From Kmv34 sp964524965 (GTDB lineage: Bacteria > Aerophobota > Aerophobia > Aerophobales > B3-G15): a stretch of 22,410 nucleotides of DNA. Position numbers and translations under genes: made by a program. The stretch covers positions 1 through 22,410 of the forward strand of contig CAZGDY010000013.1 in the NCBI GenBank assembly GCA_964524965.1, written 5' to 3'. Every line of letters starts with the position of its first letter. Position 1 is the stretch's first letter. Under the pieces are notes generated by a model. It had not been told where the DNA came from. It was given only the letters and a program-made list of their open reading frames with translations, and searched no databases. Of the stretch, positions 8,727 to 15,426 are shown piece by piece.

Positions 8727-8746
8727 GAGAGGTTTTTTCACCTCTC
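8727..8746 (+). promoter_or_regulatory. Hairpin adjoining the ribosome binding site of the threonine aldolase gene
   Basis: GAGAGGT (8727-8733) pairs with ACCTCTC (8740-8746) around a six-nt loop, ending 3 nt before the Shine-Dalgarno sequence GGGAGG (8750-8755). The CCTC in the right arm (8741-8744) could alternatively pair with GAGG of the ribosome binding site. The hairpin may therefore keep the site open, or switch; this is inference. Confidence 0.45.
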
Positions 8747-8762
8747 GCTGGGAGGCAGGAGA

Positions 8763-9788
8763 ATGATAGACTTACGCAGTGACACAGTTACAAAACCTAC
8801 TCTGGCAATGCGCGAAGCAATGCTTCATGCTGAAGTAGGAGACGATGTTTTTGGGGAAGACCCTATGGTAAACTTACTGCAGGATAAAGTAGCAAAGTTT
8901 TTTGGAAAAGAGGCTTCTATCTTTGTTTCCTCAGGTACTATGGGCAATGGATTATGCATAAAGGCTCAAACTGTACCAGGTGATGAGGTAATTGTGGAAA
9001 GAGACTCTCACATTTTCAATCATGAAAGTGGTGCAGCGGCGGCTTTAGCTGGGGTTCAACTTTATCCTATAGAAGGAGAAAAAGGAATTTTTTATCCTGA
9101 ACAGATTGAAAAAGCTGTCCGGAGTGAGGATTATCATTATCCAGTGACTCGCCTTATCTGTATAGAGAATACCCACAATCAGGGTGGAGGAAGTATTTAT
9201 CCTCCTGAAGTGGTGAAGGAAATCTCACAGGTAGCAAAAAGATACGGTTTGTCTGTTCATATGGATGGAGCGAGGCTCCTTAATGCTACTGTAGCTTTAG
9301 GGATAGATCCTATAGGCTATACCCGTTATGTCGACTCAGTGACCCTTTGTTTATCTAAGGGTCTTGGTGCACCTGTCGGCTCAATGGTAGCCGGGACGAC
9401 GCAGTTTATCCAGCAAGTTAGACGCTTTAGGAAAATGTACGGTGGAGGGATGAGGCAAGTGGGGTTTTTGGCTGCTGCTGGACTTTATGCTCTTAAGCAT
9501 CATGTTGACAGGTTAGCTGAGGATCACCAGAAGGCCAAAAAGCTAGCCGAGGCACTGAATGAAATCTCTGATATCCAAATTGAGCCCCAAAGAGTAGAGA
9601 CTAACATTCTTTACTTTAAAGTTATAAAAAAGGAGTGGACGGCTCAAAAATTAGTTGATGAGTTAAGAAAAAAAGGCATCTTGATTTTGCTAATAAATAA
9701 TCGCCTTGTCCGAGCAGTCACTCATCTTGATGTTAGCTGGGATGATATTGAAGAGGTCATTTTGGCTTTCCAAGGGTTGTTCTATTAA
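8763..9788 (+). CDS. ltaE: Low-specificity L-threonine aldolase
   Basis: A 341-residue PLP enzyme that cleaves L-threonine or L-allo-threonine to glycine and acetaldehyde. It opens with the family hallmark MIDLRSDTVTKPT, followed by GDDVFGEDP. H83 stacks on the cofactor, D168 (HMDGARL) contacts the pyridine nitrogen, R171 follows, and K199 in LCLSKGLGAPVGS forms the internal aldimine. Length is normal and the frame intact, although it sits between decayed mobile DNA on both sides. GGGAGG lies 7 nt before the ATG. Near an amino acid importer and aminotransferase it fits amino acid fermentation or glycine supply (inference). Confidence 0.94.
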   Translation: MIDLRSDTVTKPTLAMREAMLHAEVGDDVFGEDPMVNLLQDKVAKFFGKEASIFVSSGTMGNGLCIKAQTVPGDEVIVERDSHIFNHESGAAAALAGVQLYPIEGEKGIFYPEQIEKAVRSEDYHYPVTRLICIENTHNQGGGSIYPPEVVKEISQVAKRYGLSVHMDGARLLNATVALGIDPIGYTRYVDSVTLCLSKGLGAPVGSMVAGTTQFIQQVRRFRKMYGGGMRQVGFLAAAGLYALKHHVDRLAEDHQKAKKLAEALNEISDIQIEPQRVETNILYFKVIKKEWTAQKLVDELRKKGILILLINNRLVRAVTHLDVSWDDIEEVILAFQGLFY

Positions 9789-9791
9789 GTT

Positions 9792-9827
9792 TTGTTTCTC
9801 TGAAAGATCTCAGGCAAAGGGAAACAA
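9792..9827 (+). terminator. Hairpin after the threonine aldolase gene
   Basis: TTGTTTCTCT (9792-9801) pairs with AGGGAAACAA (9818-9827) over 10 bp including one G-U, starting 4 nt after the stop codon. No T-run follows, so it may be a weak or Rho-assisted terminator or an mRNA 3' end stabiliser. Confidence 0.4.
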
Positions 9828-9903
9828 GGCTTGTGGGACATAGATTACTGATCACTACCAATCTTTTGATATATGGAGGCAACTAATAGAAAACATCCTT
9901 TCG

Positions 9904-10143
9904 TTAAGAGGCAAAATTGCGGTCATTATCGGTGTAGCGAAGGGAATGAGGAAGAGCACCACCCTACTGTTTACTAGGCTGAGAGCAAAGAGCACATTTA
10001 TGGATATCGGTGAGCCCAGCCCGAAGAATACCATAGTGGAGATACAAAAATAGGGGAAAACGGCATACCCTTTGATCGCAGATATCACTGATCTTGAAGC
10101 CTTAGAGGATCTTACACGTGAGGTCCTACAGAAGATGGGGGGT
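9904..10143 (+). pseudogene. N-terminal relic of a second short-chain dehydrogenase/reductase
   Basis: The frame reads LRGKIAVIIGVAKGMRKS, a damaged form of the KVAVITGAAKGIG start of SDR enzymes, then FMDIGEP, an in-frame TAG at 10051, and YPLIADITDLEALEDL with EVLQKMG, equivalent to the first 80 or so SDR residues. The catalytic half is missing; homology ends where the transposase fragment on the other strand begins. It is not a copy of the relic at 6495 at any obvious nucleotide level. Confidence 0.7.
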
Positions 10144-10600
10144 AATAGTCAATATGATCCTGCACGCTTTTTTTCTTAATTTGGAAAAGATCAAGCCAGC
10201 AGATTTTGTCTAAAATAAGAGGTGGGAAAAGACATATTTCTTCACCAGTTACATAGCCCAAAGATTTTAGTTTCTCATAAGGAGTAAGGTTATCAATTCC
10301 CTGGTGGCAACGCTCTAAGTTATAGATATATTCCCACCAGGGACATCTTTTAAGTAGATCTTTCTCATCTTCTATCTTTTTAGGATGTCGTCCTTTAGGT
10401 CGATGTGAATCATCCGTAAGATTTCCTTGTGCCTGTTTCTTTAAAGCTAGATACACTGTATGATGGGAGCACCTTACTTTTCTGGCACAGGCCCTGATAT
10501 TACCGTTCAAACACTCAAGATTGTAGAGGAGAGTCTTTCTAGCAAACTCATCACTTGTCTCTTTTTTTAACTCGTAGTATGATTGATGGGGGACGGTCAT
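10112..10600 (-). pseudogene. Internally deleted IS481-like transposase (open frame)
   Basis: An intact 162-codon leftward frame. Residues 16-60 look like a helix-turn-helix DNA-binding domain (GNIRACARKVRCSHHTVYLA), and residues 94-116 are LERCHQGIDNLTPYEKLKSL, the C-terminal end of an integrase core. Roughly residues 75-93 join them, so the catalytic DDE core (about 150 residues) is absent although the frame is kept. The last 30 residues look unrelated and overlap the SDR relic. GGAGG lies 9 nt before the ATG. A 40-codon frame upstream (10673 to 10551, with another GGAGG site) may be part of the original element. The product could bind DNA but not transpose. Confidence 0.65.
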
Positions 10601-10772
10601 AGAGGGGAACCTCCTTTCTTAGGGTGAAAAATACGCCTTGTGTTTTTACCCCAATTTTAGAGCGTTTTCTCATGGCCGTCCAGACCTCCTTTACTTTCCT
10701 GAAATAATCACATCGTCTGTATTCTTTAACTAAAAAGTGTGCGGTATCATTGTAGCCATTTAAGTTAAAAAT

Positions 10773-10800
10773 TTGACATTCTCGACAAGGGTTTTACAAT
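10773..10800 (+). promoter_or_regulatory. Strong sigma-70-like promoter of the pseudopilin gene
   Basis: TTGACA (10773-10778), a 16-nt spacer and TACAAT (10795-10800), 11 of 12 consensus positions. Transcription would begin near 10807, giving a leader of about 40 nt. Confidence 0.65.
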
Positions 10801-10844
10801 AGCGGGTAATCTTTTCTATTGTTTGTAAAAAAAATGAGAAGAAA

Positions 10845-11381
10845 ATGGAAAAAGTAAAATATAGTAACAAAGGTTTTACTCTGGTGGAACTGATGGTGGT
10901 GGTTACAATCATTGCCATACTTACAACTATTGCTGTTCCCAATCTCATGGGAGCAGTGACAAGAGCTAGAGTTGTTAAAGCGTTTACCGATATGAGAATT
11001 ATAGGAAATGCAGCGCAAGTGTACTGGATTGATAAAAATACCTATCCAACATCAAGTAGCGATTTTACTAAAGGAGCTGTAATTTATATGACCACAATTC
11101 CCAAAGACCCTTTTAACGACAATAATTCCCGGGCTGTAGCAGCGGGAGCATTAGAGGAAAATAGTTTTGGATACTATACAACTGGTGATGAAACTTGGCT
11201 TATTGTTTCTAACGCACCGGATAAAATTCCTGATACAATTTCAGAAACTATTGACTGGTCCGCTCGAACTGTTGGCCAATTGGGTGGATGGGAAGGAGCG
11301 GAATTTGGTTATGGCTACCAATGGTATGATCCTGGAGCAGGGTCAAATAGTATTGGCGATTTGGGAGTATCAGGCCCTTAA
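10845..11381 (+). CDS. Type IV pilin/type II secretion pseudopilin (prepilin-type N-methylation protein)
   Basis: A 178-residue secreted pilin-like protein. The class III leader MEKVKYSNKG ends at G10, the prepilin peptidase site, followed by the mature start FTLVELMVVVTIIAIL with Glu at mature position 5 and a hydrophobic helix to about residue 37. The globular part has YPTSSSDF and IPKDPFNDNNS, reminiscent of GspG-type pseudopilins, and a Gly/Asp-rich tail. No peptidase, ATPase or assembly genes are in the window, so it depends on machinery elsewhere. The ribosome binding site is weak (GAGAAG). It lies just after mobile-element debris but has its own promoter and an intact frame. Confidence 0.88.
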   Translation: MEKVKYSNKGFTLVELMVVVTIIAILTTIAVPNLMGAVTRARVVKAFTDMRIIGNAAQVYWIDKNTYPTSSSDFTKGAVIYMTTIPKDPFNDNNSRAVAAGALEENSFGYYTTGDETWLIVSNAPDKIPDTISETIDWSARTVGQLGGWEGAEFGYGYQWYDPGAGSNSIGDLGVSGP

Positions 11382-11470
11382 TGCAAATATGTTAACAGTT
11401 ATCTGAATAATACCTCATATCTTTACAGTTTTATTAAAAGGGGTTTTGAAAAACACTTGAGCTCCATAAA

Positions 11471-11562
11471 ATTCACACCTTATTAAATATCTTACAAGTC
11501 TAACTAATTTTGCCTAATTTCAGAGATTCACACTAAAATAAATCTTTTACGGGCTAATTTTG
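11471..11562 (+). repeat. Degenerate direct repeat in the intergenic region after the pseudopilin
   Basis: Two units start with ATTCACAC (11471 and 11526) and end with CTAATTTTG (11504-11512 and 11554-11562), with similar AT-rich middles containing TCTTAC or TCTTTTAC. They are 42 and 37 bp long. The 309-bp gap 11382-11690 otherwise contains only the promoter below and no gene or terminator. Confidence 0.35.
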
Positions 11563-11563
11563 T

Positions 11564-11591
11564 TTGACTTTAAGGGGAAGTTGGTTAAAAT
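11564..11591 (+). promoter_or_regulatory. Putative promoter of the class IV aminotransferase
   Basis: TTGACT (11564-11569), a 16-nt spacer and TAAAAT (11586-11591), 10 of 12 consensus positions. It lies directly after the second direct-repeat unit and about 100 nt before the start codon. Confidence 0.5.
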
Positions 11592-11690
11592 AAATTGTAT
11601 CAGTTAAAAGTGAATTTTTACCGGATAAAGCTTGTTTGAAAATTTTGAAAAAAAGTTTTAAGATGAGTAATAATTCAACGGGAGGTTTGA

Positions 11691-12683
11691 ATGGTTTTTG
11701 ATAAACATTTAAAAATTTTGTCCAGAGATGAAATTTTTTCCAAAAAACCTGAATGGCGTAATCCGAGTGGCGCTAAATATTTTTCTATGTACTCCAGTGT
11801 TTTTGGTGGAGTGGTAACTGACCCAGCTTTGATGGTGATTCCCTTGGATGACCATATGGTTCATCGTGGAGACGGTATTTTTGAAGCTTTCAAGTGTGTA
11901 AATGGGTATGTTTATAATCTCGATATTCACCTTATCAGATTGCAAGACTCTGCAGAACTTATCTCACTGGACTTGCCATTTGATTTGCAGGTTATTAAGC
12001 AAATTGTTCTAGAAACTATATTCATTGGGGGTGTCAAAGATTGTATTGTACGTATTTTTGTTTCTCGTGGATTGGGAGGATTTAACTGTGCGCCAAAAGA
12101 ATGTCATAAAAGTAATTTATATGTTGTTGCCATAGAGGCCTGGACTGCTCCCGAGTATTTTTATACTGAGGGAGTATCGGCAATAACAAGCAAAATTCCC
12201 GTTAAGCCTACTTTTTTCGCTCAAGCTAAATCTTGTAATTATCTGCCAAATGTATTGGCGGATATAGAAGCAGAGCGAAGTGGTGCAGATTTTGCTATTT
12301 TGCTTGATTCGCAGGGATATTTTTCAGAAGGCCCGACTGAAAATGTAGCCATTGTGAACAAAGATAAAATATTTATGTATCCCAAATTTGATCATATGTT
12401 AAAAGGTACTTCCTTGTTGCGAGGGATTAAGCTAGCCGAAAGTTTAGTTAAAATGGGAGATTTAAAAAAGATTTCTCAGGTAAATATTTCCCGGGAAGAA
12501 GCTTATAAAAGTTCAGAAATGTTTATCTTCGGTACCGGCCCTAATATTCTTCCGATAGTAAGGTATGACGAAAAAATAATTGGTACTGGAAAACCAGGAC
12601 ACATATATCACCAATTCTCAAAGCTTTTTCAAAAAGATATAACAGAGAATAAAGAAGTTCTCACCCCTGTTTTTGAAAATTAA
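11691..12683 (+). CDS. Class IV PLP aminotransferase (D-amino acid transaminase/ADC lyase-like)
   Basis: A 330-residue fold-type IV PLP protein. The sequence MYSSVFGGVVTDPALMVIP and DDHMVHRGDGIFEAFK (R59, D61) is close to what I recall of plant D-amino acid transaminase/aminodeoxychorismate lyase-like proteins. K180 (FAQAKSCNYLPNVLA) is the expected Schiff-base lysine and E213 (EGPTENVAIV) the pyridine-nitrogen partner; GTSLLRG (239-245) and FGTGPNILPI (280-289) match conserved phosphate and substrate loops. About 35 extra residues precede the usual start of the family. Branched-chain aminotransferase activity is an alternative. GGGAGG precedes ATG 11691. It is a single gene between two promoters. 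Confidence 0.88.
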   Translation: MVFDKHLKILSRDEIFSKKPEWRNPSGAKYFSMYSSVFGGVVTDPALMVIPLDDHMVHRGDGIFEAFKCVNGYVYNLDIHLIRLQDSAELISLDLPFDLQVIKQIVLETIFIGGVKDCIVRIFVSRGLGGFNCAPKECHKSNLYVVAIEAWTAPEYFYTEGVSAITSKIPVKPTFFAQAKSCNYLPNVLADIEAERSGADFAILLDSQGYFSEGPTENVAIVNKDKIFMYPKFDHMLKGTSLLRGIKLAESLVKMGDLKKISQVNISREEAYKSSEMFIFGTGPNILPIVRYDEKIIGTGKPGHIYHQFSKLFQKDITENKEVLTPVFEN

Positions 12684-12751
12684 ACTAAACAAATAATTAA
12701 TCTTTGGTTGGATTGGCCTAATGAATTCTTTGGACAATTTAAATTGACCTT

Positions 12752-12779
12752 TTGACCTTTGGTTGGTTTCTATTATAAT
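12752..12779 (+). promoter_or_regulatory. Strong promoter before the phasin-like gene
   Basis: TTGACC (12752-12757), a 16-nt spacer and a perfect TATAAT (12774-12779). It could drive the phasin-like gene and, by read-through, hom and the rpsB cluster, since no clear terminator lies between them. Confidence 0.65.
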
Positions 12780-12811
12780 GTTTAGATAGTCAAGAAAGGG
12801 GGGTGGTGGAA

Positions 12812-13111
12812 ATGGAGGAGCTTATAAGGAAGGCTTTACTTTTAGGAGTGGGAGCTGCTGCACTTACCAAGGAAAAAATGGAAACTATTCTTGATGATTT
12901 AATTAAAGCTGCAGAAAAAATAGAAGAAGAGGATCTTTTATCTCGAGTGATCAAAAAAGGACAGGAAACAAAAGGAGAATTAGAGGAAAGAATAGCAAAG
13001 AAATTGGGCCGGGTTATTGACAAGACAGAACTTGTTACTAAGGATGATATTTTAAAACTGGAAAAGAAAATAGAAATGTTGGAGAATAAAATCAAAGAGC
13101 AAAAAGACTAA
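12812..13111 (+). CDS. Phasin-like coiled-coil protein
   Basis: A 99-residue charged, mostly helical protein. A short N-terminal helix MEELIRKALLLGVGAAALTK precedes repeated K/E-rich heptads and a C-terminal coiled coil (DDILKLEKKIEMLENKIKE). This layout, including the ALTKEK region, matches the small phasin/poly(3-hydroxyalkanoate) granule-associated family found widely in bacteria that do not all make granules, so the biochemical role is open. I prefer ATG 12812 to GTG 12803 because the ribosome binding site AAGGGGGG (12796-12803) would overlap the GTG. The promoter at 12752 is immediately upstream. Confidence 0.72.
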   Translation: MEELIRKALLLGVGAAALTKEKMETILDDLIKAAEKIEEEDLLSRVIKKGQETKGELEERIAKKLGRVIDKTELVTKDDILKLEKKIEMLENKIKEQKD

Positions 13112-13258
13112 ATTGCATCTTACTATTATTTCATTTCAATTCTCAATTCTGTAGGAAAAGACGGGGATTAGTTTTGGCTAAGTGATGTTTTTAATCATTT
13201 CAAAAGTTAGGATAAATTTTGTCTTACTAAAGAATAAGAATTGGAGGAATAGAGTAGT

Positions 13259-13279
13259 ATGATGTTTTTTTCTCTTTGA
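13259..13279 (+). promoter_or_regulatory. Candidate six-codon leader ORF and hairpin before hom
   Basis: GGAGG (13243-13247) precedes ATG 13259, which opens the tiny frame MMFFSL ending in TGA 13277, 14 nt before the hom start. The end of this ORF forms one arm of a hairpin, CTCTTT (13272-13277) / AAAGAG (13282-13287) with a GAAA loop, whose right arm covers part of the hom ribosome binding site AGAGGTG. Ribosomes on the leader could open the site (inference). Translation of the ORF is not shown. Confidence 0.3.
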
Positions 13280-13292
13280 AAAAAGAGGTGAG

Positions 13293-14570
13293 ATGGAAGG
13301 GAAAACAGTTCGCATAGGTATTTTTGGTTTAGGAACAGTGGGAAGCGGAGTAGTAGAGCTTCTTATGCGAAAAAAAGGAAAATTAGGTAATTTTTGTTTT
13401 TCTTTAGAAAAAGTAGTAGTTAAAAATCTGGCAAAAACAAGAAGCTTAAATCTTCCATCTAAATTTTTATCTTCAGATCCTCAAGATATACTGAATAATC
13501 CTGAAATAGATACAGTTATCGAGGTAATAGGGGGTATCCACCCCGCTAAAGATTTTGTCTTAGAAGCTCTAGAGAAAGGGAAAAATGTTATAACTGCCAA
13601 TAAAGCTATTTTAGCTACTTCAGGTAGTGAGATTTTTCAGACCGCTAAAGAAAATAATTGTTATTTGGGAGTAAGGGCTTCTAATATAGCAGCTTATAGA
13701 CTTATTGAAAGTTTAACGAGTTCTCCTTCTAAAATAGAGAAGTTAGTGGGTATTTTTAATGGAACCTGTAATTATATTTTGACCGGGATGGAGGAAAAAG
13801 CTAAAGATTTCTCATCTCTTTTAAAAGAAGCGCAGGCCATGGGATATGCTGAGGCTGACCCTACGGATGACATTAATGGCCGGGATACTGCTCATAAATT
13901 AACTGTACTTTTGGGGTTAACGCTGGGTTATTTTCCTTCTTTGGAATCCATCTATGTTGAGGGAATAAGTAATATAAAAGGTCAGGATGTTGCATTTGCA
14001 AGAGAGTTAGGCTATAAAATAAAATTGTTGGCTATAGCTCAAAAAAAAGAAAATATACTGGAGGCAAGAGTTCATCCAGCGCTGGTTCCTAATAACAAGT
14101 GGTTGGCTCGTTTGGAGGGGATTGAAAATGGTCTGGAAATTAGAGATGAAATAGGACTAGAAATAGGAATGCAGGCACCAGGAGCAGGAAAATATCCCAC
14201 TGCTACTGCCATCATAGAGGATTTAATTTATATTGCTCAGGGCAGAAAGTTATTTTTATCTTTGCAAACCCCTTCTATCAATTTAAAATCTATGAGGGAA
14301 ATTGAGACCAAATATTATGTGAAATTTTATGCTATTGATAAGGCTGGTGTTCTGGCAAAAATAGCTAACATATTAGGAAATCACGATATTAGCATTGAAT
14401 CAGTTATTCAAAAAGGAAGAGAAAACAAAGAAAATAATTTAGTGCTAATTATTATGTTAGTCCACCGTTCTCGCGAGGAAAACATCCAAAAAGCCTTAAA
14501 ACTAATAAGTGATTTACCTGTAATTAAAAAAAATCCATTCCTAATCCGTGTAGAGGAAGGAATATTTTAA
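13293..14570 (+). CDS. hom: Homoserine dehydrogenase with C-terminal ACT domain
   Basis: A 425-residue enzyme of the threonine/methionine branch, reducing aspartate semialdehyde to homoserine with NAD(P)H. The dinucleotide fold starts GIFGLGTVGSGVVELL (9-24); TANKA has K104. The family signature AMGYAEADPTDDINGRDTAHK spans about 182-202 with acid D193 and catalytic K202; NGTCNYIL (156-163) is normal. An ACT domain (about 347-425, YAIDKAGVLAKIANILGNHD) implies feedback control by an amino acid. Odd point: the conserved EASVxGGIP region reads VRASNIAAYRLIES (127-140), apparently lacking GGIP. It lies 33 nt before rpsB on the same strand, an unusual companion for translation genes. Confidence 0.92.
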   Translation: MEGKTVRIGIFGLGTVGSGVVELLMRKKGKLGNFCFSLEKVVVKNLAKTRSLNLPSKFLSSDPQDILNNPEIDTVIEVIGGIHPAKDFVLEALEKGKNVITANKAILATSGSEIFQTAKENNCYLGVRASNIAAYRLIESLTSSPSKIEKLVGIFNGTCNYILTGMEEKAKDFSSLLKEAQAMGYAEADPTDDINGRDTAHKLTVLLGLTLGYFPSLESIYVEGISNIKGQDVAFARELGYKIKLLAIAQKKENILEARVHPALVPNNKWLARLEGIENGLEIRDEIGLEIGMQAPGAGKYPTATAIIEDLIYIAQGRKLFLSLQTPSINLKSMREIETKYYVKFYAIDKAGVLAKIANILGNHDISIESVIQKGRENKENNLVLIIMLVHRSREENIQKALKLISDLPVIKKNPFLIRVEEGIF

Positions 14571-14603
14571 TAAAAAAGAAAACAGTAGAAGGAGGCGGAT
14601 AAA

Positions 14604-15425
14604 GTGCCACATGTTACTATGAAAGAACTCTTAGAGGCAGGGGCTCATTTTGGTCATAGGAAGAGTGCTTGGAATCCCAAGATGGAACCTTATATTTATC
14701 AACAGCGAAACCAAATGCATATCATAGATTTGACCAAAACAGTGAAGCTATTGGATGAGGCTTACGATTTTATAAGAAATCTTGTTTCTGAGGGAAAGCA
14801 AATGTTATTTGTAGGGACAAAACAACAAGCCAAAAAATGTATTCAAGAAGAAGCGGATAGGTGTAGCGTGGCTTATATTAGCAATCGATGGCTGGGAGGG
14901 TTTTTAACTAATTTTTCTACTATTAAACGGAGAATAGAAAGACTTTCTAATTTGGAGCGAGGAGAAAAAGAAGGACTTTGGGAGAAACTTCCTAAAAAAG
15001 AAGAAATTATGTTAGGAAAAGAATTGAATAAGTTAATTAGAAATTTAGGGGGCGTTAGAAATGTAGATACCCTCCCCGATGCTTTATTTATAACTGATAT
15101 CCGGGTGGAGAACACTGCTGTAAAAGAGGCAATAAAATTAGATATTCCTGTAGTGGCCATAATTGATTCTAATGTGGATCCTGAATTGGTGAATTATCCC
15201 ATCCCGGCTAATGATGATGCCATAAAGAGTATCAAGCTTATTACTGGCAAGGTTGCTGATGCTGTGGTAGAAGGTAGAGATCTTTTTGAGAAGAAAAAAT
15301 TGATTGAGGAAAAGAAAAAAGCAGAAAGCCAAGAAATGGAAGAAATGGAAGAAGAAGTAATTTCCGAATCAGATGAAATAACAGAAATAGACGGTGATGA
15401 GAGTGAAAAAGAGGAAGGAGTTTAA
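14604..15425 (+). CDS. rpsB: 30S ribosomal protein S2
   Basis: A 273-residue S2 protein. It has the typical start MPHVTMKELLEAGAHFGHR, WNPKMEPYIY, FVGTKQQAK, NRWLGGFLTNF, and DIPVVAIIDSNVDPELVNYP, covering the whole S2 fold to about residue 226. The remaining 45 residues are a Glu/Lys-rich tail, longer than in E. coli S2 (241 residues). The start is GTG 14604 with GGAGG (14591-14595) 8 nt upstream. It leads the conserved cluster rpsB-tsf-pyrH-frr. Only 33 nt separate it from hom, with no room for the long autoregulatory S2 leader known from some bacteria. Confidence 0.97.
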   Translation: MPHVTMKELLEAGAHFGHRKSAWNPKMEPYIYQQRNQMHIIDLTKTVKLLDEAYDFIRNLVSEGKQMLFVGTKQQAKKCIQEEADRCSVAYISNRWLGGFLTNFSTIKRRIERLSNLERGEKEGLWEKLPKKEEIMLGKELNKLIRNLGGVRNVDTLPDALFITDIRVENTAVKEAIKLDIPVVAIIDSNVDPELVNYPIPANDDAIKSIKLITGKVADAVVEGRDLFEKKKLIEEKKKAESQEMEEMEEEVISESDEITEIDGDESEKEEGV

Positions 15426-15426
15426 T

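Noticed and set aside
10622..10651. Imperfect inverted repeat GGGTGAAAAATAC / GTGTTTTTACCC as a terminal repeat of the IS481-like relic
   Set aside because: The arms are adjacent (hairpin-like), not at opposite ends, and no matching end was found on the left side of the relic.
11471..11562. CRISPR-like repeat array
   Set aside because: Only two degenerate units of unequal length, no regular spacers and no cas genes.
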